64,000 nt of DNA, taken from an uncultured Flavobacteriaceae bacterium (GTDB lineage: Bacteria > Bacteroidota > Bacteroidia > Flavobacteriales > Flavobacteriaceae). Where the stretch lies: positions 310,001 through 374,000 of the forward strand of contig CALSPF010000002.1 of assembly GCA_943788165.1 (NCBI GenBank), written 5' to 3'. Shown here in pieces: positions 1 to 10,362 of this stretch (position 1 is the stretch's first letter; every line of letters starts with the position of its first letter). A model generated the notes under the pieces. The model did not search any database. It was given only the letters and a program-made list of their open reading frames with translations, and had not been told where the DNA came from. A program made the position numbers and the translations under genes.

Positions 1-495
1 ACCAAGCTTATTTCTGGGATTTATGAAATACAAGTAAACAGAACGGGAGCAGAGGTCATGCAAAAAAATATGGAAGCTTTAGGTGAAATCACCTATTCGG
101 AGGAAGAAGTAACTTACGCCAATACCATTCTAAAAGAAGCCGGAAAACCACAACTGAGCATTGACGGAAGCATCCATCCGCTCAAAGAAACACTACCTGC
201 TCAAGGCGGATCGACCGATGTGGGTGATGTGAGTCAAATTGTTCCTACCATTCGCATGTCGGCTACCGTTGCTTCGAGCGGAGGGCCATGGCACTCATGG
301 GCTGTTGTGGCCTGTACGGGCATGTCCATTGGTCATAAAGGAATGATCTATGCGGCCAAAGCATTGGCCATGACCATGGCAGATTTATACAAAAACCCAA
401 AACTGGTCGAAGCAGTGAAAAAAGACTTCAAAGACAATAAAGTCAATAAAACCTATGATCCTCGGATTTTACCTGGACCACCAAGCTTAAATTAA
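1..495 (+). CDS. C-terminal part of M20-family amidohydrolase (AbgB / aminobenzoyl-glutamate utilisation-like), truncated by window start
   Basis: Frame is open from base 1 (TKLISGIYEIQVNRTGAEVMQ...). Motifs GGSTDVGDVSQIVPT and GGPWHSWAVVACTGMSIGHKGM are typical of the AbgB-like M20 C-terminus. Confidence 0.8.
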   Translation, partial: TKLISGIYEIQVNRTGAEVMQKNMEALGEITYSEEEVTYANTILKEAGKPQLSIDGSIHPLKETLPAQGGSTDVGDVSQIVPTIRMSATVASSGGPWHSWAVVACTGMSIGHKGMIYAAKALAMTMADLYKNPKLVEAVKKDFKDNKVNKTYDPRILPGPPSLN

Positions 496-496
496 T

Positions 497-1807
497 ATGC
501 GCACTTTACTATTTTTATTTACAACACTGTTTAGTCTTTCCATAACAGCACAAGCGATTCTACCCCTTAAGGAACGCGCAATAGTAATGGAAGAAATTCA
601 ACACGATCGATTTACAGAACTGCTTCCGGCCTTGATGAAAGAACATCACATCGATGCCTGGGTTTTAATTACGCGAGAATATAACGAAGATCCAGTGGTG
701 AAAACCATGCTGCCTCCCACTTGGTTAAATGCACGAAGACGAACGATTTTAGTTTTTACCTTGGATCCCAAAACAGGAGTAGTAAGCCGTGCAGCGATCA
801 CACGTTACCCGTTCGGAAAACTCATTCCCTCGGTTTGGAAGAAAGAAGAACAACCCAATCAAATGAAAGCATTGGTTGATTATCTAAGGCAGAAAAACCC
901 CAAGAAGATTGGTATCAATACCTCCGAAAATTATGGGATTGTAGATGGTTTGGCGCAAACAGATTACCGTCTTTTTGAAGAAGCACTTTCGTCTACTTTA
1001 AAAAAGCGCTTGGTGAGTGCTGAGCCTCTAGCTACTGCTTGGATTGAAATCAGAACAGCACGTGAAATGATGGTCTACAATCAATTGGTGGAAATTACCC
1101 ACAACATTATTGCGGAAGCCTTTTCCACTAAAGTTATTACACCGGGAGTAACCACCACAGATGATGTAGTTTGGTGGCTGCGTGAAAAAGTTAGTGCTCT
1201 TGGACTTAAAACTTGGTTTCACCCAACCATTGATGTTCAACGAACGGGCAACAGTGATTTATATGCCTTTGACGGAAAATCGAAATTTGACGTCATTCAA
1301 CCCGGAGATTTAGTTCATTGTGATTTTGGGATTACCTATTTAGGCCTAAATACTGATTGTCAAGAGCTCGCCTATGTTTTGCGACGCGAAGAAACAAAAG
1401 CGCCGAAAGAACTGGAAGATGCCCTTGCCGAAGGTAACCGTGTTCAAGATTTATTTACGGATCGTTTCAAAACAGGGCGCACTGGAAATGAAACCTTGGC
1501 CATGGCACTTGAAGCAGGAAGGGCAGAAGGGCTTCGACCACAAATTTATACACATCCTTTGGGCTTGTACGGGCACTCGGCTGGAACTACTTTTGGGATG
1601 TGGGATTCTCAAGAAGGTGTCCCTGGATCTGGCGATTGGCCGCTTCACGAAAACACGGTCTATGCGATTGAATTGAATACCAAAGTATATCTTGAAGCTT
1701 GGGAAAAAGATATCCGCATCATGCTAGAAGAAGCCGGGTATTTTGGCCCAAATGGTTTTGCTTACGTCAAAAAACGTCAAACAAAGTTGTATTTGATTGG
1801 AGAGTAG
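497..1807 (+). CDS. Secreted M24-family metallopeptidase (Xaa-Pro aminopeptidase-like)
   Basis: 436 aa ORF with signal peptide; GDLVHCDFGITYLGLNTDCQELAYVLR and HPLGLYGHSAGTTFGMWD resemble M24 metal-binding motifs. Confidence 0.8.
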   Translation: MRTLLFLFTTLFSLSITAQAILPLKERAIVMEEIQHDRFTELLPALMKEHHIDAWVLITREYNEDPVVKTMLPPTWLNARRRTILVFTLDPKTGVVSRAAITRYPFGKLIPSVWKKEEQPNQMKALVDYLRQKNPKKIGINTSENYGIVDGLAQTDYRLFEEALSSTLKKRLVSAEPLATAWIEIRTAREMMVYNQLVEITHNIIAEAFSTKVITPGVTTTDDVVWWLREKVSALGLKTWFHPTIDVQRTGNSDLYAFDGKSKFDVIQPGDLVHCDFGITYLGLNTDCQELAYVLRREETKAPKELEDALAEGNRVQDLFTDRFKTGRTGNETLAMALEAGRAEGLRPQIYTHPLGLYGHSAGTTFGMWDSQEGVPGSGDWPLHENTVYAIELNTKVYLEAWEKDIRIMLEEAGYFGPNGFAYVKKRQTKLYLIGE

Positions 1808-1888
1808 TGCGTTAAAATTGAAGGCTTAGTTCGCCGTTGATCTTAAACGCATAAGGCCAAATAAAGAAATTAAGTTACAATTATTCTT

Positions 1889-2035
1889 TTATTGATAAGG
1901 AAGCACCTCGGTGTTTTTAGACTTTTTGTTGAGTCTAAAAGAGCTGCTTTTCGTGAGCATATTTCGATTTAAATACAAAACCAAAACGGCTAACAGTAAA
2001 AAGAAAAACTGCAAGAGAAAAAGTTCAAGCACCAT
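1889..2035 (-). CDS. Possible 48-aa small membrane protein
   Basis: My own translation: MVLELFLLQFFFLLLAVLVLYLNRNMLTKSSSFRLNKKSKNTEVLPYQ*; hydrophobic N-terminus. Not in the ORF track. Confidence 0.3.
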   Translation of the reverse strand: MVLELFLLQFFFLLLAVLVLYLNRNMLTKSSSFRLNKKSKNTEVLPYQ

Positions 2036-2131
2036 AATTTATTTACAACTGTTCCACTACAAATATAGGCTTATCTACCCCTTGTATAACAATTGTAGGA
2101 TTCAAGTTGTGAACAAGTTACTAAGAATGAA

Positions 2132-3133
2132 CTAGTTAACTTTTAGCATGAGTTTTCCGTTCTTATCCCCTGAGAATAATCGTAAAAATGTTTCTCTGAA
2201 ATTTTCAATGCCTTCGTAAATGTCTTCGCGGCTCTTTAACTTACCTTCTTGCATCCATCCAGCCATTTCTTTCATGGCAACCCCATAATTTGGTGCATAA
2301 TCGAGCACCACAATTCCTTTCATAGAAGCACGATTAACCAAAAGAGAAAGATAATTCTTAGGACCACTTACTGCTTCCGTAGCGTTGTATTGAGAAATGG
2401 CGCCACAAATAATAACGCGTGCATTTTTACGCAAGAAAACCAAGGCAGCATCTAAAATATCCCCTCCAACATTATCGAAATAAACATCGATTCCTTTGGG
2501 ACAATGCTGTTTGATACCTTTTAAGACACTTTCGTTTTTGTAGTCGATAGCACCATCAAAACCTAGTTCGTTGATGAGGTAATCACATTTTTCTTTGCCA
2601 CCAGCGATTCCCACCACACGACAACCTTTGATTTTCGCTATTTGTCCAACAATGCTTCCAACAGCTCCTGCCGCTCCAGAAACCAAGACGGTTTCACCTT
2701 CTTTGATTTGCCCTTCTTGTAAAATCCCAAAATAGGCTGTCATCCCAGGCATACCCAGTGTGCCAATATAAGCGGGCAGTGGTGCTTGATTTGGATCAAC
2801 TTGATAGTACTGCTCACCTTTAGTGATGAGATGCGTTTGTACACCTCCCCAACCCGTGATAAAGTCTCCTTCTTGAAAGAGTGATTTTCCTTGGGTTTGA
2901 ATAACTTTTCCGACTGTTCCTGCTCGCATAACTTCTCCCAACTGAACGGGGGGGATATAGGAACGCGATTCATTCATCCATCCACGCATGGCTGGATCTA
3001 GTGATATATAGTGTTGCTCAACAAGCATTTCGCCTTCTTCCAAGGGACGAATTGGGGTTGATTTGAATGACCAAGTGTCTTCTCCCGGAACACCAACGGG
3101 TCGTTTTACTAAGAGTTGTTGTTTATTTTCCAT
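2132..3133 (-). CDS. NADP-dependent MDR-family oxidoreductase (CurA/prostaglandin-reductase-like)
   Basis: 333 aa; LGMPGMTAYFGILQEGQIKEGETVLVSGAAGAVGSIVGQIAKIKGCRVVGIAGG is a typical MDR Rossmann signature. Confidence 0.9.
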   Translation of the reverse strand: MENKQQLLVKRPVGVPGEDTWSFKSTPIRPLEEGEMLVEQHYISLDPAMRGWMNESRSYIPPVQLGEVMRAGTVGKVIQTQGKSLFQEGDFITGWGGVQTHLITKGEQYYQVDPNQAPLPAYIGTLGMPGMTAYFGILQEGQIKEGETVLVSGAAGAVGSIVGQIAKIKGCRVVGIAGGKEKCDYLINELGFDGAIDYKNESVLKGIKQHCPKGIDVYFDNVGGDILDAALVFLRKNARVIICGAISQYNATEAVSGPKNYLSLLVNRASMKGIVVLDYAPNYGVAMKEMAGWMQEGKLKSREDIYEGIENFRETFLRLFSGDKNGKLMLKVN

Positions 3134-3214
3134 AGGTTAAAGCTATTAAAAAGCTTTCATTAAAACGAATTCATATGTTAATTTTAGCTTCTTTTTTTGT
3201 GTATCGAATAAAAA

Positions 3215-4093
3215 ATGTACCTTTTTAAAAATGAGCTCATGGATATTCAAAGCTGGAATAAGAAAGGAAAGATATTTAAGCATCATCAAGCATCGCTTCG
3301 TTTTATTCGTGAAGGGAAGGGTGAAACCTTAGTATTGATCCACGGATTTCCAACTTCCTCTTGGGATTATGCATGGATTTTTCCTGAACTCATTCAGCAA
3401 TTTGATTGCTTTTGTGCAGATCTAATAGGTCTTGGATATTCTTCTACAACCGCTAAAAGCATTTCAATTTCCGATCAAGCACAAGCTTTAGAAGCCTTAC
3501 TTATTGCCAACGGAGTTACTAGCGCACATATCTTAGCCCACGATCTAGGAGATACGGTAGCTTTAGAATTGTTGTCGAGAAGAACTGCTGGGAAAGGCGC
3601 GATAGAATGGCTGTCTTGCACTTTAATGAATGGAGGAATCTTTCAAGAGACCAATCGGCCTCGTTTGATTCAGAAATTATTGAATTCTCCGCTGGGACCT
3701 TTGATTGGCCAGCTGAGTTCAAAAAGAACTTATGTAAAAACGATGCGTCGTATTTTTGGTAAAGCAACGCAACCCACCAAATTATTTTTAGACACTTCTT
3801 GGACCATTTTACTCAATAACAACGGGCGGAGAATGATTCCAGTAATCAGTAATTATCTCACAGAACGCAAACGCCACAAATCTCGTTGGGAAGTACCGAT
3901 GTTTAACCCTACAATTCCCATGGCAATGATCAATGGTGTTGAAGACCCCATCTCTGGAAGAACAACTGCAGAACGTTTTCAAGCAAAAGTTCCCAATAGC
4001 ATTACTGTTAAATTACCCCTTGGGCATTATCCTCATGTAGAAGATCCTGCAGCAGTATTGAACGCTTTCAATAACTTTCATAAAAGTCCTTAA
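3215..4093 (+). CDS. Alpha/beta-hydrolase
   Basis: LVLIHGFPTSSWDYAW and HILAHDLGDTVALELL; start may be the downstream ATG at 3239. Confidence 0.85.
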   Translation: MYLFKNELMDIQSWNKKGKIFKHHQASLRFIREGKGETLVLIHGFPTSSWDYAWIFPELIQQFDCFCADLIGLGYSSTTAKSISISDQAQALEALLIANGVTSAHILAHDLGDTVALELLSRRTAGKGAIEWLSCTLMNGGIFQETNRPRLIQKLLNSPLGPLIGQLSSKRTYVKTMRRIFGKATQPTKLFLDTSWTILLNNNGRRMIPVISNYLTERKRHKSRWEVPMFNPTIPMAMINGVEDPISGRTTAERFQAKVPNSITVKLPLGHYPHVEDPAAVLNAFNNFHKSP

Positions 4094-4152
4094 AAAGAGA
4101 GGAAAGACGAGCGTTCAATTATTTGTGATTATCTTCTCCTTTTAAACCTTAG

Positions 4153-4458
4153 ATGAGCAAAAAACTTCACCACATAGTTCTTATTCAATTCAAAGAAACC
4201 ATTCGTTCTAAAGAGTTTAAACGCATTGAAGATGGGGCAGTTACTCTCAGAGATATTGAAGGAGTCAACGATCTTATCTTTCGAGAAAATGTATCGCCCG
4301 AAAAGTTAAACAAAGAATATTCTTATTGTTTAAGCTTGTGGTTTGCAAATGAACAGTATAGAGATGAGGTCTATTTGCCACATCCGATCCATCAAAAGTT
4401 CGTAGGTCTTTTTGTCCCTTTTACAGAAAACGTCCTTGTATTCGATTACTGGGACTAA
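4153..4458 (+). CDS. Dabb (stress-responsive A/B barrel) family protein
   Basis: 101 aa; LHHIVLIQFKETIRSKEF...LPHPIHQKFVGLF pattern. Confidence 0.75.
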   Translation: MSKKLHHIVLIQFKETIRSKEFKRIEDGAVTLRDIEGVNDLIFRENVSPEKLNKEYSYCLSLWFANEQYRDEVYLPHPIHQKFVGLFVPFTENVLVFDYWD

Positions 4459-4470
4459 GTTTTCCCAGCC

Positions 4471-6771
4471 TTATAGTTCAAGCGAAATATGTTTGACGAA
4501 CACATGTGTTGTTCCTTCAACAATTAGGGTCTTTTCTGTAGCAGAATCTACTTCGCAGTAAAAACTATTTTGCAGCATTACCAGACTGTAAATGTGCCAC
4601 CTGAAATTAATTTTAAAGGAAAGTTTATCCCAAGCCTTTGGAAGTCGAGGTGAAAAAGAGAGCGAATTGTTTTGAACGCGCATTCCAGCAAATCCTTCTA
4701 CAATGCTCATCCATGTTCCAGCCATTGAAGTAATGTGTAAACCTTCTTCAACTTCAGCATTATAGTCGTCTAAATCTAGACGTGCAGTTTGTAAATAAAA
4801 GGTATAAGCGGCTTCGTCTTCTCCCAGCTTAGAGGCAATGATAGAATGAACACAGGGAGAGAGCGATGATTCATGTACTGTAAAGGGCTCGTAAAAAGCG
4901 TAATTTCTACGGAGCGTGGCCTCATCAAATTTGTCCTCAAAGAGGTACATGCCCTGTAAAACATCGGCTTGTTTTATATAGGGAGAACGCAAAATTCTGT
5001 CCCAAGACCAATGCTGATTAATGGGGCGTTCAGCTGGATTTAAATCTGCGGCTTTCACCAATTCTTTATCCAAGAAACCGTCTTGTTGAAGCACAACATT
5101 AAGTGTATCGTCTTTTGGCAAGTACATGTTCTCTGCCGTCTCTTTCCACTGCGCTAACTCTTCATTTTGGAAATTTGTTTTTTGTTCAATACGCGTCGCA
5201 TCCTTAGGAGAAGATAAGCGCAATGCAGCTAATTGATCAGCTGCATAGGACATGCACCATTGGGCGCTGTAGTTAGTATACCAATTATTATTAACGTTAT
5301 TTTCGTATTCGTTAGGCCCGGTTACTCCGAGGATTACATACTTATTTTTGGCGGAAGAAAAGCTTGCACGTTGACGCCAAAATCGAGCAATACCAATAAG
5401 TACTTCCATGCCCATTACTGGAATATATGACAGGTCGCCTGTATAGCGAGTGTAATTAAAAATGGCAAAAGCAATGGCACTGTTTCGGTGAATTTCCTCA
5501 AAGGTAATTTCCCATTCATTGTGGCATTCTTCGCCATTCATGGTAACCATTGGGTAGAGCGCAGCTCCTTTTGAAAAACCAAGCTTTTCAGCATTTTCTA
5601 TGGCGCGATCCAATTGGTTGTAGCGATAGGTCAATAGATTTCGAGCAACCGTTTGATTTTTAGTGGCCATGTAAAACGGAATACAATAAGCTTCGGTATC
5701 CCAATAGGTACTACCGCCATATTTCTCTCCTGTAAAACCTTTGGGTCCAATGTTCAGTCCAGCATCTTCTCCCGTATAGGTCTGGTTGAGCTGAAAGATA
5801 TTGAATCGAATCGCTTGCTGTGCTTTTGTGTCGCCTTCGATATGTATGTCAGCACTTTTCCATACGTTTGACCAAGCTTTTTTTTGTTCCTCAAAAAGAG
5901 TAGAGAATGTTAGCTTAGACGCTTCATCCAAAACATCATTTGCCTCTTTTTCAAGAGTAGCTTTAGGAAAATTTCTACTACTCACATAGCCGCCCAGCTT
6001 TACTAGAGTTAAGGGTGTGTTCGCTTTGAGTTTATGGAAAAACACCTGCCCTATTTTTTGATCCCCTTCTTTTTGGGTAGCTGGAGAATCAAGTTCAACA
6101 CCTGCTTCAAAAAGTTGGGCTGCCATAAAGGTACCGACACTAAAGTTGGTTTTGAGTGTATGAGCTTCTATGTAAGCGCGATTGCCTGACCCTACTTTTT
6201 GATCGATGGCCCAGAATTGGTCATCCCAATTGCTATCATGATTTGTAATTCCAGCATCGATATAGGGCTGTAATTCTATTGTGACTGCTTGATCTGTTGT
6301 AATGCTGTATTCGAGAACACCAAGCTTTGGTCGTGCCAAAGACAGGAAGCGCTTGCTTTCTACAGAAACAGTTATGTCATTGAATAGCGCCTTGAATCGA
6401 CGAGTATACAGACCAGTCTCCATGTCGAGTTCTCGGTAAAAACCCTCTATTTTAGTGGCCTTGTTCAGGTCAAACAGTTCACCATTAATTTGCAGGTGTA
6501 ATCCAATCCAATTGGGAGCATTCAAAACCTTTGCAAAATATTCAGGATAACCGTTTTTCCACCATCCAACACGCGTTTTATCAGGGTAATAAACTCCACC
6601 AACATAGCTTCCTTGAAAACTAGATCCGCTATAATCTTCTTCAAAATTAGCTCGCTGCCCCATGACTCCGTTGCCAAGACTGAAAAGGCTTTCAGAAGCT
6701 TTTGTGTTCTCTTTATTCCATCCTTCTTCTATAATCTTCCATGGATGTTGCGGATAATTGTCTAAATTCAT
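4471..6771 (-). CDS. GH65 family glycoside phosphorylase (maltose/kojibiose/trehalose phosphorylase-like)
   Basis: 766 aa; ESLFSLGNGVMGQRANFEE N-terminus, YWDTEAYCIPFY, VTGPNEYENNVNNNWYTN. Overlaps the next gene by 4 nt. Confidence 0.9.
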   Translation of the reverse strand: MNLDNYPQHPWKIIEEGWNKENTKASESLFSLGNGVMGQRANFEEDYSGSSFQGSYVGGVYYPDKTRVGWWKNGYPEYFAKVLNAPNWIGLHLQINGELFDLNKATKIEGFYRELDMETGLYTRRFKALFNDITVSVESKRFLSLARPKLGVLEYSITTDQAVTIELQPYIDAGITNHDSNWDDQFWAIDQKVGSGNRAYIEAHTLKTNFSVGTFMAAQLFEAGVELDSPATQKEGDQKIGQVFFHKLKANTPLTLVKLGGYVSSRNFPKATLEKEANDVLDEASKLTFSTLFEEQKKAWSNVWKSADIHIEGDTKAQQAIRFNIFQLNQTYTGEDAGLNIGPKGFTGEKYGGSTYWDTEAYCIPFYMATKNQTVARNLLTYRYNQLDRAIENAEKLGFSKGAALYPMVTMNGEECHNEWEITFEEIHRNSAIAFAIFNYTRYTGDLSYIPVMGMEVLIGIARFWRQRASFSSAKNKYVILGVTGPNEYENNVNNNWYTNYSAQWCMSYAADQLAALRLSSPKDATRIEQKTNFQNEELAQWKETAENMYLPKDDTLNVVLQQDGFLDKELVKAADLNPAERPINQHWSWDRILRSPYIKQADVLQGMYLFEDKFDEATLRRNYAFYEPFTVHESSLSPCVHSIIASKLGEDEAAYTFYLQTARLDLDDYNAEVEEGLHITSMAGTWMSIVEGFAGMRVQNNSLSFSPRLPKAWDKLSFKINFRWHIYSLVMLQNSFYCEVDSATEKTLIVEGTTHVFVKHISLEL

Positions 6772-7418
6772 GGTGCTTGTAGTGTGGTGATAAATTCTTT
6801 TGTAACCTCGGTCATCTTAGTAAAACAGTGGTCAGCTGTTTTCACTTCGTCTGTACCTCCCATCCCAATAGAAATCATTCCAGCGGCTTTTGCGGCTTGA
6901 ATTCCAGCGGCAGCATCTTCAAAAACAATACAATTGTTGGGTTCTTGTTGGAGCAACTCTGCTCCTTTTAAAAAGACTTCTGGATTGGGTTTTGAAGCAG
7001 TGACACTATTCCCGTCGACAATGGCATCGAATAGATGATCAATAGCGAGCTTTTTGAGAATCCGCGTAGCATTTTTACTGGCAGAACCCAAAGAAACGGG
7101 AACCTTATTTTTTTGCGCAAAGTCGAGTAAATCAAGAACACCAGGGAGAATTTCTTCTTGCCCCATTCCTTCAATTTGTTGCAGGTAATCCTTGTTTTTT
7201 TCAATCAAAAGAGCCTCTTTTTCTTCCTTGGAAAAACGCACCTCTGCCCAACCCAAAATGCGCTCCAAGGACTCAGTACGGCTAATGCCTTTAAGGGATT
7301 CATTTTGTTCATTAGTGAGAGAAAAACCAACTTTTTCACCAATGCGTTTCCAGGCTAAAAAATGGTATTTTGCGGTGTCCACAATTACACCGTCAAGGTC
7401 AAAAATAAAAGCTTTCAT
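6768..7418 (-). CDS. pgmB: Beta-phosphoglucomutase (HAD family)
   Basis: FDLDGVIVDTAKYHFLAWKRIG, GISRTESLERIL, SLGSASKNA, VFEDAAAGIQAAKAAGM. Confidence 0.92.
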   Translation of the reverse strand: MKAFIFDLDGVIVDTAKYHFLAWKRIGEKVGFSLTNEQNESLKGISRTESLERILGWAEVRFSKEEKEALLIEKNKDYLQQIEGMGQEEILPGVLDLLDFAQKNKVPVSLGSASKNATRILKKLAIDHLFDAIVDGNSVTASKPNPEVFLKGAELLQQEPNNCIVFEDAAAGIQAAKAAGMISIGMGGTDEVKTADHCFTKMTEVTKEFITTLQAP

Positions 7419-7432
7419 TCAATAAGAGTGGT

Positions 7433-7894
7433 TTATTTGCAGTGATAGTCTGCAGCTCTTGTGGCAATCTGCCCATGCGGTTTAATGTTTACTTTATAGC
7501 CCAACGAATTGGCCCAACCGCGTGAAGCATTTACAAGTTTATTTGATTTAAAATTCTCATCTTCGTTATAATCCATGTCGATTTCAGCGCGTATATTTAG
7601 TGTTTGATTAATCCATTCGGCGACATCGATGCTCATTTCTGTTTCCTTCCATAAACGTGTCCACAAATCTTTGATCTTCGGCATTCCGCTTTTTTTCAAT
7701 ATGTAGTGAACACCTCTATTTCCATAGCGATAAGCAATTACGGTAGTATAACGGGTGTGTTTAGCGATACTTTGAGAATCAGTTCCTACATGTATGTCTA
7801 CAGTAGGATTATCCGCTAAAATTTTTCGGGTATGATCAATAGGATCAATTTGATTTCCTTTTATGTCTCTAAAACCCATTGTTTGGTTCATCAT
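7433..7894 (-). CDS. RNase H-like / DUF458 (YkuK-type) family protein
   Basis: 153 aa; VDIHVGTDSQSIAKHTRYTTVIAYRYGNRG. Confidence 0.7.
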   Translation of the reverse strand: MMNQTMGFRDIKGNQIDPIDHTRKILADNPTVDIHVGTDSQSIAKHTRYTTVIAYRYGNRGVHYILKKSGMPKIKDLWTRLWKETEMSIDVAEWINQTLNIRAEIDMDYNEDENFKSNKLVNASRGWANSLGYKVNIKPHGQIATRAADYHCK

Positions 7895-7972
7895 CTAAAG
7901 ATAAAATTTTTCTCTTGAAAACAAGAAAATGTAATCGGAAAGAATTTACGAAGAACATTCAACGAGATTAAT

Positions 7973-8092
7973 TTATTTTTTTGGCCGAATTAACCAAAGT
8001 GGAAGAACGAGAAATAAAGCAAATACTTTAAAATATATTCCAACCAAAGGAACGAGAATCATTACCAAAAACACCCATTTTTTTTGCGTCAT
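7973..8092 (-). CDS. Possible 39-aa small membrane protein
   Basis: My own translation: MTQKKWVFLVMILVPLVGIYFKVFALFLVLPLWLIRPKK*; start lies 2 nt from the stop of the upstream AGCS gene. Not in the ORF track. Confidence 0.45.
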   Translation of the reverse strand: MTQKKWVFLVMILVPLVGIYFKVFALFLVLPLWLIRPKK

Positions 8093-8093
8093 A

Positions 8094-9431
8094 CTAGACT
8101 GCTTTTTTCAGACGAAGAATACGTTCTTTCACTTTTGAAGAAAGGTAAATAATGGCAATCATGTTGGGAATAACCATTAGAGAAAACGACAAATCAATGA
8201 GGCCAATGACAACATCTACTGTGGCTACAGCAGAAAACACTATACTTCCTAGGTAAACATAATTGTAAACGTATCCCCATTTTTTATTGGTTAAAAAGTC
8301 GAGACATTTCACACCATAATAGGAATAGGTCAAGAGCGTAGAAACACCAAAAACTAAGACCATGAGCAACAATAATTTATCCCCAATGCCAAAGAAAAGT
8401 CGACTGAAAGCTTCTAAGGTCAGCGATATTCCGTTGAGGTCGTTCCCTAAATAGGCGCCACTAATAATGATGATGACACCGGTAATTGAACAGACCAAAA
8501 CAGTATCCAACAAAGGGCCCAATGCAGCGACAAGTCCTTCGTGTATTGGTTCTTTAGTTTCGGACTGGCCGTGGTACATGGGCGCATTTCCCACGCCACT
8601 TTCGTTGGAAAAAACCGCACGTCGAACCCCTAAGAGAACCAAGCCCCAGAAGCCACCGGTTACAGCAGAATGTAAATTAAAGGCTTCAGAAAATATAGAG
8701 GACAAGGCCGGCAGGACAAGAGAATAATTATCTAATAAAATAAAAACACCCATGCTGAAATAGAGCAAGACCATGAGAGGGACTAGCTTAGCGGTAACGG
8801 TTACAATTTTTTTTAATCCACCCAAAATTACCCAGCCACTAATGAGGACAAAGAGTATTCCAAGCAGTATTTTCCAGTAAAAATCACCAAGTGAAATATA
8901 TTGATTGGGTTGCACAACAGTCATGACAGTTTGCGTCAATTGATTTGCGGTAAAAGCAGGTAATACTCCAAATAACCCTGCAATCGAAAACCAAATCGCC
9001 AAGGGTTTTCCCCAGCCAGGAATACCTAAGGACATATAATACATTGGCCCACCCAGAGGACTTCCATCAGCTTCTTTTTCGCGCAATAAAACGGCCAAAG
9101 AACTGCTGTAAAACTTGATTACTGCGCCCAGGGCTGCCGTTATCCACATCCAGACCAGTACGCCTGGCCCTCCCATATAAATAGCAATGGCTACACCTGA
9201 AATATTTCCTAGACCAACGGTCGAGGCTAAAACAGCCGACAGTGCTTCGAAGCGAGAAATTCCTTTGTCGTTTTCTTTTTTAAAAAGCAATCCCCATGCT
9301 TGTTTAAGGTGGAGTAGAGCATAGCCTCTTGATTGAAGTAGTAGAAAAAAGCCTCCCCCAAGAATAAGGGTTAGCATAACCCACTCTAATGAACCAATAA
9401 GCGACTGAAGGAGTGATGAGAATGCTTCCAT
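8094..9431 (-). CDS. AGCS family sodium:alanine/glycine symporter
   Basis: 445 aa polytopic; ASTVGLGNISGVAIAIYMGGPG and AVFSNESGVGNAPMYHG signatures. Confidence 0.92.
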   Translation of the reverse strand: MEAFSSLLQSLIGSLEWVMLTLILGGGFFLLLQSRGYALLHLKQAWGLLFKKENDKGISRFEALSAVLASTVGLGNISGVAIAIYMGGPGVLVWMWITAALGAVIKFYSSSLAVLLREKEADGSPLGGPMYYMSLGIPGWGKPLAIWFSIAGLFGVLPAFTANQLTQTVMTVVQPNQYISLGDFYWKILLGILFVLISGWVILGGLKKIVTVTAKLVPLMVLLYFSMGVFILLDNYSLVLPALSSIFSEAFNLHSAVTGGFWGLVLLGVRRAVFSNESGVGNAPMYHGQSETKEPIHEGLVAALGPLLDTVLVCSITGVIIIISGAYLGNDLNGISLTLEAFSRLFFGIGDKLLLLMVLVFGVSTLLTYSYYGVKCLDFLTNKKWGYVYNYVYLGSIVFSAVATVDVVIGLIDLSFSLMVIPNMIAIIYLSSKVKERILRLKKAV

Positions 9432-9444
9432 TGAGCTAAAGTAA

Positions 9445-9472
9445 AAAAGCCAAGGGGATTCCCTTGGCTTTT
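9445..9472 (-). terminator. Intrinsic terminator-like hairpin downstream of M13 pseudogene
   Basis: Perfect 12-bp stem AAAAGCCAAGGG / CCCTTGGCTTTT, loop GATT. Confidence 0.75.
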
Positions 9473-9493
9473 ATTAAAGAATTCATGATTGTT

Positions 9494-10311
9494 TTACCAA
9501 ATATATACCCGCTCTTCTTTGGGTAGGTAAATTTGGTCACCTTCCTGTACATTAAAAGTGGCATAGAAAGCATCCATGTTTTTAAGGGGTTGATTGGCAC
9601 GATTGTATCCAGTAGAGTGTGGATCGGTGCGGACTTGATTTTTCAAGGCTTCATTGCGAATTTTTCCGCGCCAAATGGTTCCCCAAGAAAGGAAAAAGCG
9701 TTCTTCGGAAGAGAATCCGTCAATGGGTGCTGGTTTTCCGTTTTCTTCATGATGAATGGCCAACGCATCAAAGGCAGCATGAATCCCACCAACATCACCG
9801 ATATTTTCTCCGAGGGTAAATTTTCCATTGATGAAAGTTTCGGGTAACACCTCCAGGGCACTGTATTGATCGGCTAGTTTTTCTTCCAAGGAATTGAATT
9901 CATTCAAGTCTTTTTCCGTCCACCAGTTCACCAGATTTCCATAGGCAACATAATCGGCCCCAGAATCACCAAAACCGTGCGATATTTCGTATCCAATTAC
10001 TCCGCCAATTCCACCGTAATTCACAGCAGCATTGGCCGCTTTTTTTAGAATGGCCAATACATCAGCATCAGTGTTTTCGCGTAGTTCATTGAAACTTCCC
10101 CACGGGTTTTATCGTCGGGTATTTCTGTATTCTTCATCCATGTCCCGTTGACATAGTTGTAAAAGTCGTCTTACGGACGAACTTCAGTGTCCATTAAGCT
10201 AAGGTCAATTCCTCCGGCTTTCTTTGTTGTTTCACAGGCAACAAGGCCAAGAAAGAGACTGCCAAGGAGAAATGCAGATTGTATTTTTTTGTTAATGATA
10301 TTGAGATTCAC
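9494..10311 (-). pseudogene. M13-family metallopeptidase (PepO/neprilysin-like) lipoprotein pseudogene
   Basis: N-terminal remnant MNLNIINKKIQSAFLLGSLFLGLVACETTKKAGGIDLSLMDTEVRP*DDFYNYVNGTWMKNTEIPDDKTR(frameshift)SFNELRENTDADVLAILKKAAN runs directly into the C-terminal catalytic region AAVNYGGIGGVIGYEISHGFGDSG (large internal deletion). The zinc motif HEISH is mutated to YEISH. Confidence 0.9.
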
Positions 10312-10362
10312 GGTTTTTAATTTACAACTTTACCTATTTGAGATAAAAATTTTAGTACAATT

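Noticed and set aside
4471-7418. GH65 + beta-PGM as part of the laminarin phosphorolysis route
   Set aside because: Beta-PGM acts on beta-Glc-1-P produced by GH65 from alpha-glucosides. A GH149-type enzyme would release alpha-Glc-1-P, and the genes are outside the PUL, so they are treated as separate.
9533-9861. Plus- and minus-strand ORFs overlapping the M13 remnant
   Set aside because: They overlap the recognisable M13 frame and show no protein-like motifs.
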